Positions 51,336-61,398 of a stretch of DNA of 64,000 bases are shown in pieces. Where the stretch lies: NCBI RefSeq assembly GCF_947241705.1, contig NC_079259.1:124001-188000 (forward strand). The letters run 5' to 3'. The translations under genes and the position numbers were made by a program. Source of the DNA: Saccharomyces mikatae IFO 1815. Its lineage: Eukaryota > Ascomycota > Saccharomycetes > Saccharomycetales > Saccharomycetaceae. Below the pieces are notes generated by a model that did no database searches, was not told the DNA's origin, and saw nothing but the letters and a program-made list of their open reading frames with translations. The stretch's first letter is position 1. The number at the start of each line of letters is the position of its first letter.

Positions 51336-53768
51336 CTATTTTTTTCCTCCACGTAGTTTTCTTTCCCTTTCATATTTGTTTTTCTCGGCACCTTCTTCTG
51401 TATTAATAGTGTTAACGATATGAGCCATTTTCGCATGGTAGTTACTGCTTTCTCTGTTCTTTTCTTCAATTCTTTGTCTAGCTTCAAATTTAGCGTCCTT
51501 ACGGATTTCTTTCATAGTAAATTTACGTTCCTTCTTTAATTGAGCCTTCATCTTATTGATCTCGCTTCTTGTTCTGTCAGGATCGTACGATTTCTTATCA
51601 GGATTGAAGTTTTCTTCATATTTAGGTGCATGTGTAGGTATAGATATAGGCCTGTGGTTTTGTAAAGTTAATGGGACATGCTCTGTAAACTTCGTTAACT
51701 TTTCAATTTTGTTCAGAAGATTTTTTGGCTTTTCAAAATGAGGGTATTTTGAAGCATATGTACTTAAAAGTTTTTGGATTGGTAAAATAATTTCTTTGAA
51801 GGCAGGCAAGTCTTTCCATATAGTAGAAATAGTTGTGTCTAATGATTCCATAACATTCAGCAATAGGGAGACTCTTTTCTCTACAGATTGCAGCTCGGTA
51901 TCCATTGTTGAAAATGTATGCAATGGGATAGTGATTGATCTCTCTTTGGGAAAGTTAGTATTCATTGGAAGCCCCCACTCATAAGAATCCAGCCTAATAT
52001 TTTCAAAATCTAACGGCTTTTCTTTACTTTCTTTTTCAACTATGAATGTAAGTAACGTTTTTTGGAAGAAATAAACCACCTCAGGTATGTACCTTTTAGA
52101 AATACGTTGATATTGTGAAACAATTCTTACCAAAATCGCACCAAATGCAATTCTCTTCAACGAATTAAACTTAATTTGTTCTAAGAATTGATTCATCAAA
52201 ATCAATGCCGGAGTTATTACTAAATGATATTGGTCTGAGGTAGAGAAAAGAATACCAATAATTGAAAAGAAAACCAAATCACCGTTCGAAAGAGCGTCGA
52301 AATAATTCTTTTTATAACGTTCTTGCATTTCATTGATGTACTCTCTACATTCTTCGGAAAGCTCTTTATTGTATTTTTCTGAGAGGGATTTTAATATTGC
52401 GATCAAAGAGTTTTGAGTATCCTTGAAGCTTCGAACATTTTTAGAGTATTCTTGGTTACTTAAGAAAATAATATGTCTTAGTAAAACCGCAGTAAACCTC
52501 CCCAATTTTTCTTTGTTGCCTTCAGCTAGTTTTGGTTGATAAGCTTTGATAATACTTTTAACAACCTTAGGATGGTCAGACAAATCTACCTTGTTTACTA
52601 GCTTCAGAAGCGCATCATGTGTTTCAGGGCATAACATAGAGATATTTTTTTTCTTTAAAATTTGAGAAAACTTTTCATCCACATCTTGATCTTCAAGGTT
52701 TATATCATCATCTGAATTGGCAATACCTCCATTATCATCGTCATAGTCTTCTTCATTCTCCCAGAATCCGTCATCCAAATCCTCTACACCCTTTTCCTCC
52801 CCTTCTTCTAGTTCGATCATACCGTTCATACGATCAAGACGTTGTTGTTCCAACTCCCGTTTCTTTATTTCAGCTTCAGCATTTTTCTCCTCTTCAGTTT
52901 TTGTTCTATCCGTAGGAGCAGCTCTCTTGTCCAACTGTAGTTCTCTGACTTTTATATCATACTCCTTATCTAGTTCAGTCTTAGATTCTAGTGTACTCTT
53001 CTTGGGTTGTGTCATCATCAATTCAGACATAACATCTTCAAAATTATCGTCCAGATCGTCTATTTTATCTTCCAGTACCCCTTGAGCCTTTTGTCTTTCT
53101 TGCTTATAAAACTTCGATTTAGCAATGACTTCTTTCATAACTTCAGCTTTAGTCTTTTTCCTTTGAGGTTGAAGCTGTTCAACATCATCTTCATTGACTC
53201 GTTTAGATGCTAAGAAATCACCTTCGTCATTACCTAACTCATCTTCTAATGACAAAGATTGGCCGAGATGTGTAAGACCGTCTCCAAACACGCCTCCATC
53301 GTCTTCATCATCTTCGAGATTGAATAAGTTTGCATTTCTCTTTGACTGACTTTGTCTTTCTCTAGTGAAACGTTCCAACATTTTTTCTTCTTCAGTCAAA
53401 AATTTGTCTCTCTCACCGAATCTCTTATCAATCACACCACCGCGCTTATTCTTCATTATTTTCCTTGCCTCGAATGCATGTTTTCTTTGTTCTTCACCGA
53501 TCTGTTTAGAGATACCTGGCTTCCCTACTGCAATACGATCAGCAGTTTTAGAAGATGCGCCATCTCTCTTTTTATTTCTGGCGGCCTTTATTTCAAAGGG
53601 ATTGAACTCTTCTCTAATTTCAGCAATGGCCTTCTTCTTCTCTTCACGATCGTACTCTTTCGCTTGTCTTTTCGGATTCTTCTTACTCTTACCTTTAACG
53701 TTTGTTTGGCCTGTGAGCCCGCGGGCTTTCAAAGCAGCCTTCAAACTCTTAAGTTGTGAACCAGCCAT
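51336..53768 (-). CDS. NOP14: SSU processome protein Nop14
   Basis: Started at MAGSQLKSLKAALKARG, this gives 810 residues, the S. cerevisiae length; ten more in-frame codons upstream include another ATG. The basic N-terminus is followed by acidic blocks near residues 150-180 and 320-365, then a helical Nop14 domain. The C-terminus is Lys/Arg-rich coiled coil ending KLRGGKK. Nop14 binds Emg1 and Noc4 and is required for 18S rRNA and 40S nuclear maturation. Its promoter has a perfect PAC and an RRPE, as for SAS10 in the same window. Confidence 0.97.
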   Translation of the reverse strand: MAGSQLKSLKAALKARGLTGQTNVKGKSKKNPKRQAKEYDREEKKKAIAEIREEFNPFEIKAARNKKRDGASSKTADRIAVGKPGISKQIGEEQRKHAFEARKIMKNKRGGVIDKRFGERDKFLTEEEKMLERFTRERQSQSKRNANLFNLEDDEDDGGVFGDGLTHLGQSLSLEDELGNDEGDFLASKRVNEDDVEQLQPQRKKTKAEVMKEVIAKSKFYKQERQKAQGVLEDKIDDLDDNFEDVMSELMMTQPKKSTLESKTELDKEYDIKVRELQLDKRAAPTDRTKTEEEKNAEAEIKKRELEQQRLDRMNGMIELEEGEEKGVEDLDDGFWENEEDYDDDNGGIANSDDDINLEDQDVDEKFSQILKKKNISMLCPETHDALLKLVNKVDLSDHPKVVKSIIKAYQPKLAEGNKEKLGRFTAVLLRHIIFLSNQEYSKNVRSFKDTQNSLIAILKSLSEKYNKELSEECREYINEMQERYKKNYFDALSNGDLVFFSIIGILFSTSDQYHLVITPALILMNQFLEQIKFNSLKRIAFGAILVRIVSQYQRISKRYIPEVVYFFQKTLLTFIVEKESKEKPLDFENIRLDSYEWGLPMNTNFPKERSITIPLHTFSTMDTELQSVEKRVSLLLNVMESLDTTISTIWKDLPAFKEIILPIQKLLSTYASKYPHFEKPKNLLNKIEKLTKFTEHVPLTLQNHRPISIPTHAPKYEENFNPDKKSYDPDRTRSEINKMKAQLKKERKFTMKEIRKDAKFEARQRIEEKNRESSNYHAKMAHIVNTINTEEGAEKNKYERERKLRGGKK

Positions 53769-53895
53769 ATATTTGACCTGTATTTGCGTATATCTCAACT
53801 ACACTGTTAGCGCTAAGAATTAACAGAGTTTTCAGATCCTTTTAACCGAGTGCTCATCTCATTGTTATCATTACTATACAATTCTTCATAAATTC

Positions 53896-53907
53896 TAAAA
53901 TTTTTCA
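53896..53907 (-). promoter_or_regulatory. RRPE motif for NOP14
   Basis: On the minus strand this reads TGAAAAATTTTA, a full RRPE, about 130 bases before the NOP14 ATG. Confidence 0.7.
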
Positions 53908-53921
53908 CTCGTTCTTTACGG

Positions 53922-53929
53922 CTCATCGC
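53922..53929 (-). promoter_or_regulatory. PAC motif for NOP14
   Basis: On the minus strand this reads GCGATGAG, the complete PAC core bound by Dot6/Tod6. It lies about 155 bases before NOP14 and 14 bases from the RRPE, the usual close pairing. Confidence 0.75.
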
Positions 53930-53936
53930 GTAAATA

Positions 53937-53943
53937 TTACCCG
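53937..53943. promoter_or_regulatory. Reb1 site between NOP14 and RPN5
   Basis: TTACCCG is a full Reb1 core, placed between the PAC/RRPE pair and the PACE. This central position suits a nucleosome-free region shared by two divergent genes. Confidence 0.6.
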
Positions 53944-53971
53944 TCTTGTTTTTATACTCTTGGAACCTTTC

Positions 53972-53980
53972 GGTGGCAAA
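53972..53980 (+). promoter_or_regulatory. PACE (Rpn4 site) for RPN5
   Basis: GGTGGCAAA is the exact proteasome-associated control element bound by Rpn4, 151 bases upstream of the proteasome gene RPN5. Confidence 0.85.
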
Positions 53981-54130
53981 ATGCAAAGGGGAACCTAATG
54001 AAAACCTAGAACAGACCGCCACGATAAACAAATGTTCTATATCGAAACGATTGGAAGATACTGCTACCTGAACTGAAATCTTTTGCAAAGAATAAAGTGT
54101 TCTTATTGCGAACTAAAATATCAGGAAAAG

Positions 54131-55468
54131 ATGTCAAGAGACGCACCAATTAAGGCTGACAAGGATTATAGCCAGATTTTAAAGGAAGAGTTTCCTAAGA
54201 TCGATTCAGTTGCTCAAAATGATTATAACTCTGCTTTGAACCAATTGTTGGTGTTGGAGAAGAAAACAAGGCAGGCCTCTGATTTGAGCTCCTCGAAGGA
54301 AGTCCTGGCCAAGATTGTGGATCTGTTAACGTCAAAAAATAAGTGGGACGACTTAAATGAGCAGTTGACTCTACTCTCAAAGAAGCATGGCCAGTTAAAG
54401 CTATCTATTCAGTGCATGATACAGAAGATCATGGAATGTTTGAAAAGCTCGAAGTCGTTAGATTTAGACACCAGGATCAAAGTTATTGAAACCATCAGGG
54501 TGGTTACAGAGAATAAGATATTTGTGGAGGTGGAAAGAGCTAGAGTGACAAAAGATTTAGTAGAAATCAAGAGGCAAGAGGGTAAGATCGATGAAGCGGC
54601 GGATATTCTATGTGAATTACAAGTCGAAACTTATGGTTCCATGGAAATGTCGGAAAAGATTCAGTTTATACTAGAACAAATGGAATTGAGTATATTAAAA
54701 GGTGATTATTCTCAAGCCACAGTTCTTTCAAGAAAAATTTTAAAGAAGACTTTCAAAAGTCCCAAATACGAGTCATTGAAATTAGAATATTATAATCTTT
54801 TGGTGAAGATTAGTTTGCAAAAGAAGGAGTATCTAGAAGTTGCACAATATCTGCAAGAGATTTATCAAACGGACGTCATTAAATCAGATGAGGCTAAATG
54901 GAAACCTGTTTTATCTCACATTGTATATTTTTTGGTCCTTTCGCCTTATGGCAACTTACAAAATGATTTGGTTCATAAAATTCAAAACGATAACAACTTG
55001 AAAAAATTAGAAAGCCAAGAATCTTTAGTGAAATTGTTCATTACACATGAATTGATGAGATGGCCAATTGTTCAGAAAACTTACGAGCCCGTTTTAAATA
55101 AAGACGATTTAGCATTCGGCGGAGAAGCAAACAAGCACCACTGGGAAGATCTACAAAAAAGGGTCATCGAGCACAATCTAAGAGTCATTTCCGAATACTA
55201 TTCCAGAATCACTTTGTTAAGATTAAACGAACTCTTGGATCTAACTGAAACTCAAACTGAAACTTACATTAGTGATTTGGTCAACCAAGGTATCATATAC
55301 GCTAAGGTTAATCGCCCGGCCAAAATTGTCAATTTCGAGAAACCAAAAAATTCAAGTCAATTATTGAACGAATGGTCGCATAATGTTGATGAGTTACTAG
55401 AACATATAGAAACAATAGGCCATTTGATTACTAAAGAGGAAATCATGCATGGTTTGCAAACCAAATAA
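54131..55468 (+). CDS. RPN5: 26S proteasome lid subunit Rpn5
   Basis: Started at MSRDAPIKADKDYSQ, this gives 445 residues, the S. cerevisiae length. Helical repeats fill the first 300 residues, and a C-terminal PCI domain (about 300-420) includes VIEHNLRVISEYYSRITLLRLNELLDL and VNQGIIYAKVNRPAKIVNF. Rpn5 scaffolds the regulatory-particle lid and in yeast also takes part in a COP9-signalosome-like complex. The PACE element upstream indicates control by Rpn4, as for other proteasome genes. Confidence 0.98.
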   Translation: MSRDAPIKADKDYSQILKEEFPKIDSVAQNDYNSALNQLLVLEKKTRQASDLSSSKEVLAKIVDLLTSKNKWDDLNEQLTLLSKKHGQLKLSIQCMIQKIMECLKSSKSLDLDTRIKVIETIRVVTENKIFVEVERARVTKDLVEIKRQEGKIDEAADILCELQVETYGSMEMSEKIQFILEQMELSILKGDYSQATVLSRKILKKTFKSPKYESLKLEYYNLLVKISLQKKEYLEVAQYLQEIYQTDVIKSDEAKWKPVLSHIVYFLVLSPYGNLQNDLVHKIQNDNNLKKLESQESLVKLFITHELMRWPIVQKTYEPVLNKDDLAFGGEANKHHWEDLQKRVIEHNLRVISEYYSRITLLRLNELLDLTETQTETYISDLVNQGIIYAKVNRPAKIVNFEKPKNSSQLLNEWSHNVDELLEHIETIGHLITKEEIMHGLQTK

Positions 55469-55991
55469 GAAAGTCGTCAACAAAGTATTGGCCTATTTCA
55501 GACCTGATCTTGATTTTACACTTATTACTAATCGAGATTGTATCTACGTACGTGAAATAAGAATATTTATGCATTTATATAATTCGAATGGAGAATGGTC
55601 ACGTATAGTTATTATCTTTCAACTTGCTTCTCAAAACCATTTTGCTGAGTGATAAAGGGTAAAACTTCAATTTTTTTTTTTTAATTTTTCAGGGGAATCA
55701 GGACGCTTAGGAAAAAATGTGAAAAGTTGAAAGTCTGGGCTGGTGGTAGGGTAGGATATACACGAATTCATTAAGGGTAGCTGATAATAATCAGTTGTTC
55801 AACCAATAAAAGACTCTATAGTTTTTGTTGTTAAACCTGTACACGTTATCATTGAAGCAGTAAACATTCCTGGGTAAACACTCCTCTCTTCAATAAACAA
55901 GAATTTTATTTTATATTTTTCTTTTTTTTTCATTAACTTATGTCACTTTAGCCTTCACTTTCTTCGAACATTTTTCCTTTTCTTTTGACTC
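55469..55991 (+). promoter_or_regulatory. RPN5 terminator and LDB17 promoter region
   Basis: This 523-base spacer has a T tract at 55671-55682 and, closer to LDB17, long pyrimidine-rich stretches. An 11/11 ARS core match lies at 55909-55919. The ORF 55449-55652 starts inside RPN5 in another frame and is not supported. Confidence 0.45.
55909..55919 (+). other. ARS consensus core match (possible replication origin)
   Basis: The 11 bases fit WTTTAYRTTTW fully and sit in an AT-rich region with neighbouring T tracts, 73 bases before LDB17. This is chance-level evidence on its own. Confidence 0.2.
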
Positions 55992-57455
55992 ATGATACTA
56001 GATCCATTATCTCCTAATATTGAAAGCCATACCCAGGATGAAATCATTGAGTTTTGGGAAAAAACTGAGGCCATTGCTAATATATCAAAGGAAAATTTGG
56101 ACGAGCCTCATGTCAACTCAAGTCTGGTTGCGTACCTGAAGTTTGCTACTGATTCCTATAAGATTTTTATCAATACTGACCGTGATCTCTACAGAATGTC
56201 GCTAATTTTGTTGGAATCACCCTTATTTGAGTTTAAAAAAGAATTTTGTTTGAGTAAGTTGCAATCACTACTTAATATTGACCTTCTAGAGATGAATATG
56301 AAGTTTATAATCGTTTACATTCTTCTCTGTGAGGCCAAAAAAAATGTACACTCCTTGGAAATCATGCTCAAATTCCAAGGATTTACTGTATTTTATAATG
56401 TCCTGTACACGCAGTTTGCCTATTTGAGCAAATACGGAAAAGAAAAGACGGTTGTTTGTAAACAGCAATATAATCCTGAGGATTCTAAAACGGGGAGGCC
56501 CCTACATAGTCCAGACCGAAGTTTAACTGATATTGATTTGGCTATCATAGATGAAATGAAGCAAATTTCCACTGTTTTAATGGATTTGTTATTTCAAATC
56601 CTCAAGTATTGTAAATGCGTTATTGCTAATCTTCAAATTGTCGATAATTTCTTTGTTTATTTTTTGATGGAGTCAATGAGGTCCGACACCATGGATGATA
56701 TGTTTAACAATGCGCAGTTTAAACTTTTGTTGGCATTAAATGAGCAATATATGATGTTTTCTAAAGAGTTTGACATTGAAAACAAAGTCTACAAATACCT
56801 AATTAATGGATCTGTTTCAAAAAGCTTCACTGAGTTGTTACTACTAAAATTCAATAGAGTATCAGACCCTCCGTTACAAATTATGATGTGTAAAATCATA
56901 TATCTTATCTTGACGCCAAGAGGTGACTACGTTCCGATGAATTTTTTCTATACAAACGACCTACATGTTCTTATTGACGTATTAATCAGAGAGCTACAGA
57001 ACATTAGTGAGGATGAAGAGATATTGAGAAATACCCTTCTGAGGGTTTTGCTTCCATTATTAAAGAATACACAATTGTCCAAGACACATTATAGAAAGGA
57101 TGATTTGAATAAACTGTTGATTTACTTGTCAACCTTAGATAATGTATGCGTTGATAGCCCAGCGTTGCACGAACGTCAAGTCACTGTGCTCTTATCGCGG
57201 AAGTGTCTTCAACAAATTCCTTGGTTAAAGGCACCTTCACCGCTTCCGGATGAAGATTCGTCGGCCTCTAGTAATATGACTAGTAGAAACTCCAGTATTG
57301 TTACCTTGGGGGCAATCGATAATCAAGATATCTTGGCTCGTAAAGGCCATCTTTATAGTAATCGTGAATTAGATATTTCTGCAGAATCTTTGACTAAAAG
57401 AAAGGCTAGAGCTCCTCCTCCGCCTCCATCAAGGAAATGTGGAACATCAAAATAA
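55992..57455 (+). CDS. LDB17: Ldb17, endocytic actin regulator (SPIN90-like)
   Basis: This 487-residue protein (491 in S. cerevisiae) has a long alpha-helical, Leu-rich body up to about residue 415, typical of the SPIN90/Ldb17 armadillo-like domain. A Ser-rich linker leads to a proline-rich tail, RAPPPPPSRK, that can bind SH3 or profilin-type partners. Ldb17 helps control actin assembly and the timing of coat internalisation at cortical patches. ENT1, an endocytic adaptor, lies about 24 kb upstream in the same window. Confidence 0.95.
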   Translation: MILDPLSPNIESHTQDEIIEFWEKTEAIANISKENLDEPHVNSSLVAYLKFATDSYKIFINTDRDLYRMSLILLESPLFEFKKEFCLSKLQSLLNIDLLEMNMKFIIVYILLCEAKKNVHSLEIMLKFQGFTVFYNVLYTQFAYLSKYGKEKTVVCKQQYNPEDSKTGRPLHSPDRSLTDIDLAIIDEMKQISTVLMDLLFQILKYCKCVIANLQIVDNFFVYFLMESMRSDTMDDMFNNAQFKLLLALNEQYMMFSKEFDIENKVYKYLINGSVSKSFTELLLLKFNRVSDPPLQIMMCKIIYLILTPRGDYVPMNFFYTNDLHVLIDVLIRELQNISEDEEILRNTLLRVLLPLLKNTQLSKTHYRKDDLNKLLIYLSTLDNVCVDSPALHERQVTVLLSRKCLQQIPWLKAPSPLPDEDSSASSNMTSRNSSIVTLGAIDNQDILARKGHLYSNRELDISAESLTKRKARAPPPPPSRKCGTSK

Positions 57456-57792
57456 TGTATTTTTTTTCTTGCACTATGATGGTTACTCCGACCAATTTTT
57501 CCTTCTCGTCAGGGCAGTATCTAATAAAACTCTGTACCCATTTATATGCTAATGTGACAACCTGAACTACAAAATTTCACTTTGAACTCTTTAGGAAGAT
57601 ATATCGTAGTTAGAGTAATATACTATACACTGCATGATTAAAATAAGGTATTGTATTTTAGAAATTGTATATAACCATTTATTATATAATTATATTCTTT
57701 CACTATCATATTGTTCAAATTTAAAAAGGTCTTGTTCCATTAAATTTGGATAGTAGAATAAAATCAAAGAAAATCAATAGATAAAACCGTAT
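57456..57792. terminator. Convergent 3' region between LDB17 and COP1
   Basis: This 337-base AT-rich spacer has T-rich sequence just after LDB17 and several TATATA-like polyadenylation signals near 57600-57700. No gene is seen. Confidence 0.5.
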
Positions 57793-60700
57793 TTACACAC
57801 GTATTCTTAATCCAGACGCAGGTGCGCCAATCTTAGAAATCAAAGCAATTCTATCTATTTTATCTTTCTCCGTAATAACGTACTTACTACCAGTTAATGG
57901 ATCTGAGACAGAGGGTGTATCTTCATAAATTGGTTTGTAAGTGGCTGCACAAATATCGAACTTAGCGTAAGGATCAAAGTCAATTGGAATGGCATCGCTA
58001 GCCATTGAATCAGCTTTGTTTTTGATTTTACGGGCTTGCTCGGCACGAGGACCAGAAGAAATTATCTTTAAGAATTCACTTGCGAAATATGAAGCTTGTA
58101 AGAAATTTTTGTGCTTGAAATGTTGAGACATCGCCACTTGCAGGGCATTGGTACGATGAATTGGAGATAGCTTAGCCTTTGTAAAGTATGCAGCCAATTC
58201 AAGCATACGTACAGTATTTTCTTCTTTTAATGAACGGCGTTCCAGTTCAATGGACAAACCTAAAATATACTCCCTAGCAGTTTCTAATATCTTGTGAGAT
58301 AATTTCTCATCTTCAGGATCATCAACCATTAACAGTGTAATACGATAGATGGCTTCTCTGAAGCATTCGATCGCGACATCCAGTTTGTTCAGTTTGAAGT
58401 TTTTATAGCCTTCATTCATTTTCTCATTAACGATATCAAGACCTGGAACATATGGAAGAATTTGATCTTCACTTACCGTATCATCATATGCTCTGATATA
58501 ACCTAATTGAGCAGGAAGCTCACAAGGCGTACTAGGCATATATGTTCTACAACCCTCATAGATGTTAGTGAAATATTTCTTTAATGGTTCTAGTTTGACA
58601 ACACCTACTTGTTTGCTCAAAGCTTGAGCAGCAGCATCAAAGGCGCCAGCAGCAATTAAGACAGCAGGTAACTTAGAATTTTTGATCCAGATAGCAGTTT
58701 CAGCTTCCTGTGCTGAAGAGGAAATCTCGCCTTGTTCAACTTCCTCCGGTAGTTCTTCTCCTACATCCAAATCTTCATCGCCTAAATCCCAGGCACCTTC
58801 GTCTTCATCAACGTCCATGTTATCGAAGCTTTCTTCAGCCAATGGTTCTTCTTGCTCTTGAGGGGTGCTTTCTTCTGGGACATCATCCTCTATATTCAAA
58901 TCTTCAATTTGGCCTAAAACAGCCTTTTCAAAATAAGATAGTTCAGCCTCCTTTAGTGGCCATTTTTCAAGTGGCTCAGAAATTACTGGTCTTTGGACAA
59001 AACTGGAAGTATTGATAATGTCTGGTAAAGTGACATCCTGCTCATCAATCTCCGCTTGTTCCAGATATGAAGAAGCTGCTGCATCATCCCCGTTAGCTTT
59101 TGCCACAGCGTAAGCTAATGGTAAAGAACCAGCTCCAGCAAAAATGTCAGATCTTTCTTTCGTTAAATTGTTGTAATAAGTGTTTAGTAACATACTTCCA
59201 AAGTCTTCACGGGTTTGAGCAATATTTTGCATTTTGGATAGTTTGTTAACATTACCAGTGACCAAATACAGAAAGGAAAGTTTATCGAAAGAATGCTGAG
59301 TTTGATAAATCATTTCAGCCAAACTGGAATTACCTTGCGCTAGGGCTTCTTGGTTTAATCTTTCCCAAGTACCAGAATCATTCAGTTTCTTTGCTTCATC
59401 TAGGGCAACATCTAGATTACCATACTCCAAGGCTAAATCAAAACGGATATGTGGATCTTGGACGAATTGTAAAGCAATTTCTGGATAACCTGACTTCTGC
59501 AAATAGGAGATGATATTTTGGCCTACTAAGTTAGAGTCTTTTATCAGACGCAAGACTTCTGGAAAGTTTTTGTTGACCAGGGCCTTTTTGAAGCGGTATT
59601 CTGTAGGATCTATGGTTAGGATTTCAATTTCACCGTCACGGTTTAAGCAGTAAACTAACTTCCCTTGGACCTTTGTAATGTACAAAGTTTTTTCCAAAGT
59701 CTTGATAATGCCTCTATCGCCGTTCAATAGTGAGTACCTTATATGGTTCAAGGTTGAATACACTAATACACCAGTTTCATCCCAAGCAGCACTTTTGATT
59801 CTAATGGTTTCATGCATAGAATTAATCAATTCTAACTTTTTGGTAGCTAAAGTTATGGTATGCTTACTCATCAATGCGACATATTGGCCATCTAGCGACC
59901 AGGTTACGTACTTGACGTTTTTAACTGCTAGTTGAGATACTTTTTTACCCTGTTGAACATCGTAAAGAATAACTTCTCTAGGATGTATGACCAACACAGA
60001 TCCGGGGCCTGCAGCAACAATAGTTCTTACTGTTTCATCCACTTTGATGTTTCTGGTGACTTTATTTTCCAAAGAACGAACTTCCACAGATTCAGAATTC
60101 TTGTTGTAAACAACAAATCTATTACGACCGACAAACGTAGCAAAATTTCCTGTATCTTGGGTGACACTAGTTGGTTCCACTGCACCCACGGGTTGTTTTG
60201 GTAAAATAACGAGGGCAAACTTGCCATTGGCTTCATTAACCAAAATAGAATGTTGAGAGGGGTTGTACGATATACTTCTAAATGCATCCCAAGGTTGACC
60301 AATTCCCTTCAATGAGGCGTAAGGTAATGAAGCAACTCTTTTTTGGAAATTGAAACTTTGGATTTGCTTTTCTGCATTGACAAAAAACAACTGGTTTTGA
60401 TGAATGAAGCTGCATGGTCTCTCGCGATCAAGCTTGAAAACCATAATACCAGAATCGTGTGCGGCACCAAATAGATTAATATGAGGATGAGCTGCGATTA
60501 ACCAAAATCTATCGTTTTCTCTTTTGAATTGTTTTACTGGGGTTCTCTTGTCAAGATCCCAAACTCTTAGGGTTTTATCTTCACCGACAGAAATAATCAA
60601 GTTTTGATGTGGGTGAAAAATGACACTATCAACATTGTTGGTGTGACCTCTGCAAGTATCCACTTCCCAAGCTTTCGTAGCACTCATTCTCCATAACTTA

Positions 60701-61398
60701 ACTTGACGGTCGTCACTGGCGGACACAATCAATGGTAAAGTAGGATGGAAAGAGGCCCAGTTGACACCTCTTGTGTGACCCTCTAGAATGAACTTTACTA
60801 CGCAGTCACCAAGAGAACCATCCAAAAGATTTTGTTGGGCATTCATTTGTTCCTCGAAAGAGTTGGTACCAGGAGCCGAATGTCTTTTTCTTAAACCAGA
60901 GATATCCCAAATTCTGATGGTTTCATCCAAGGAGGCGGAAACGATCAGGTCATCAGTTGGATGGAATTGAGCACACATGACAAAATGGTTATGACCGGTC
61001 AAACATGCGATTTCCTTACGATTTTGCCAGTTCCAGATTCTTATAGTCTGGTCATCAGAAGCTGATATGATCCAAGGCAATTCACGATGAAAAAACACAG
61101 TACGTACATAATCCAAATGTCCAGTCAAAGTATATAAACATTTGTTGGTATCCAAAGACCAGACTTTGATAGTATAGTCGTCACCTGCCGAAACGAAGAT
61201 AGGCTGGGTTGGATGGAAATCTAGCCCACGAACAGGACCTTCGTGATCTTCAAATCTGTGAAGTAAGGTTCCCATCCTATAATCCCATAATTGGATAGTT
61301 GAGGAGAACAAAGCCACCAATACCCAAGGCCTAGAAGGGTGAAAAGCAATACCCTTTGCCCTGGTGGACTTTGATTCAAATTTAGTTAGCATCTTCAT
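57793..61398 (-). CDS. COP1: Coatomer alpha subunit Cop1 (alpha-COP)
   Basis: This 1201-residue protein is identical in length to S. cerevisiae Cop1. WD40 repeats with GH...WD units occupy residues 1-320 (for example EDHEGPVRGLDFHPTQPIFVSAGDDYTIKVW), followed by a second propeller to about 600 and an alpha-solenoid. An acidic linker (about 845-900) precedes the C-terminal coatomer domain that binds epsilon-COP. The COPI coat buds retrograde Golgi-to-ER vesicles, and the N-terminal propeller reads KKXX tags on cargo. It is one of the most conserved proteins in the window. Confidence 0.98.
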   Translation of the reverse strand: MKMLTKFESKSTRAKGIAFHPSRPWVLVALFSSTIQLWDYRMGTLLHRFEDHEGPVRGLDFHPTQPIFVSAGDDYTIKVWSLDTNKCLYTLTGHLDYVRTVFFHRELPWIISASDDQTIRIWNWQNRKEIACLTGHNHFVMCAQFHPTDDLIVSASLDETIRIWDISGLRKRHSAPGTNSFEEQMNAQQNLLDGSLGDCVVKFILEGHTRGVNWASFHPTLPLIVSASDDRQVKLWRMSATKAWEVDTCRGHTNNVDSVIFHPHQNLIISVGEDKTLRVWDLDKRTPVKQFKRENDRFWLIAAHPHINLFGAAHDSGIMVFKLDRERPCSFIHQNQLFFVNAEKQIQSFNFQKRVASLPYASLKGIGQPWDAFRSISYNPSQHSILVNEANGKFALVILPKQPVGAVEPTSVTQDTGNFATFVGRNRFVVYNKNSESVEVRSLENKVTRNIKVDETVRTIVAAGPGSVLVIHPREVILYDVQQGKKVSQLAVKNVKYVTWSLDGQYVALMSKHTITLATKKLELINSMHETIRIKSAAWDETGVLVYSTLNHIRYSLLNGDRGIIKTLEKTLYITKVQGKLVYCLNRDGEIEILTIDPTEYRFKKALVNKNFPEVLRLIKDSNLVGQNIISYLQKSGYPEIALQFVQDPHIRFDLALEYGNLDVALDEAKKLNDSGTWERLNQEALAQGNSSLAEMIYQTQHSFDKLSFLYLVTGNVNKLSKMQNIAQTREDFGSMLLNTYYNNLTKERSDIFAGAGSLPLAYAVAKANGDDAAASSYLEQAEIDEQDVTLPDIINTSSFVQRPVISEPLEKWPLKEAELSYFEKAVLGQIEDLNIEDDVPEESTPQEQEEPLAEESFDNMDVDEDEGAWDLGDEDLDVGEELPEEVEQGEISSSAQEAETAIWIKNSKLPAVLIAAGAFDAAAQALSKQVGVVKLEPLKKYFTNIYEGCRTYMPSTPCELPAQLGYIRAYDDTVSEDQILPYVPGLDIVNEKMNEGYKNFKLNKLDVAIECFREAIYRITLLMVDDPEDEKLSHKILETAREYILGLSIELERRSLKEENTVRMLELAAYFTKAKLSPIHRTNALQVAMSQHFKHKNFLQASYFASEFLKIISSGPRAEQARKIKNKADSMASDAIPIDFDPYAKFDICAATYKPIYEDTPSVSDPLTGSKYVITEKDKIDRIALISKIGAPASGLRIRV

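Larger units (their letters stand above)
53769..54130. promoter_or_regulatory. Divergent NOP14-RPN5 promoter
   Basis: This 362-base spacer carries an ordered set of four sites: RRPE, PAC, Reb1 and PACE (listed below). The ORF at 53813-54088 overlaps them and is not gene-like. The RPN5 frame is open upstream to a TTG at 54083, without an ATG. Confidence 0.75.
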
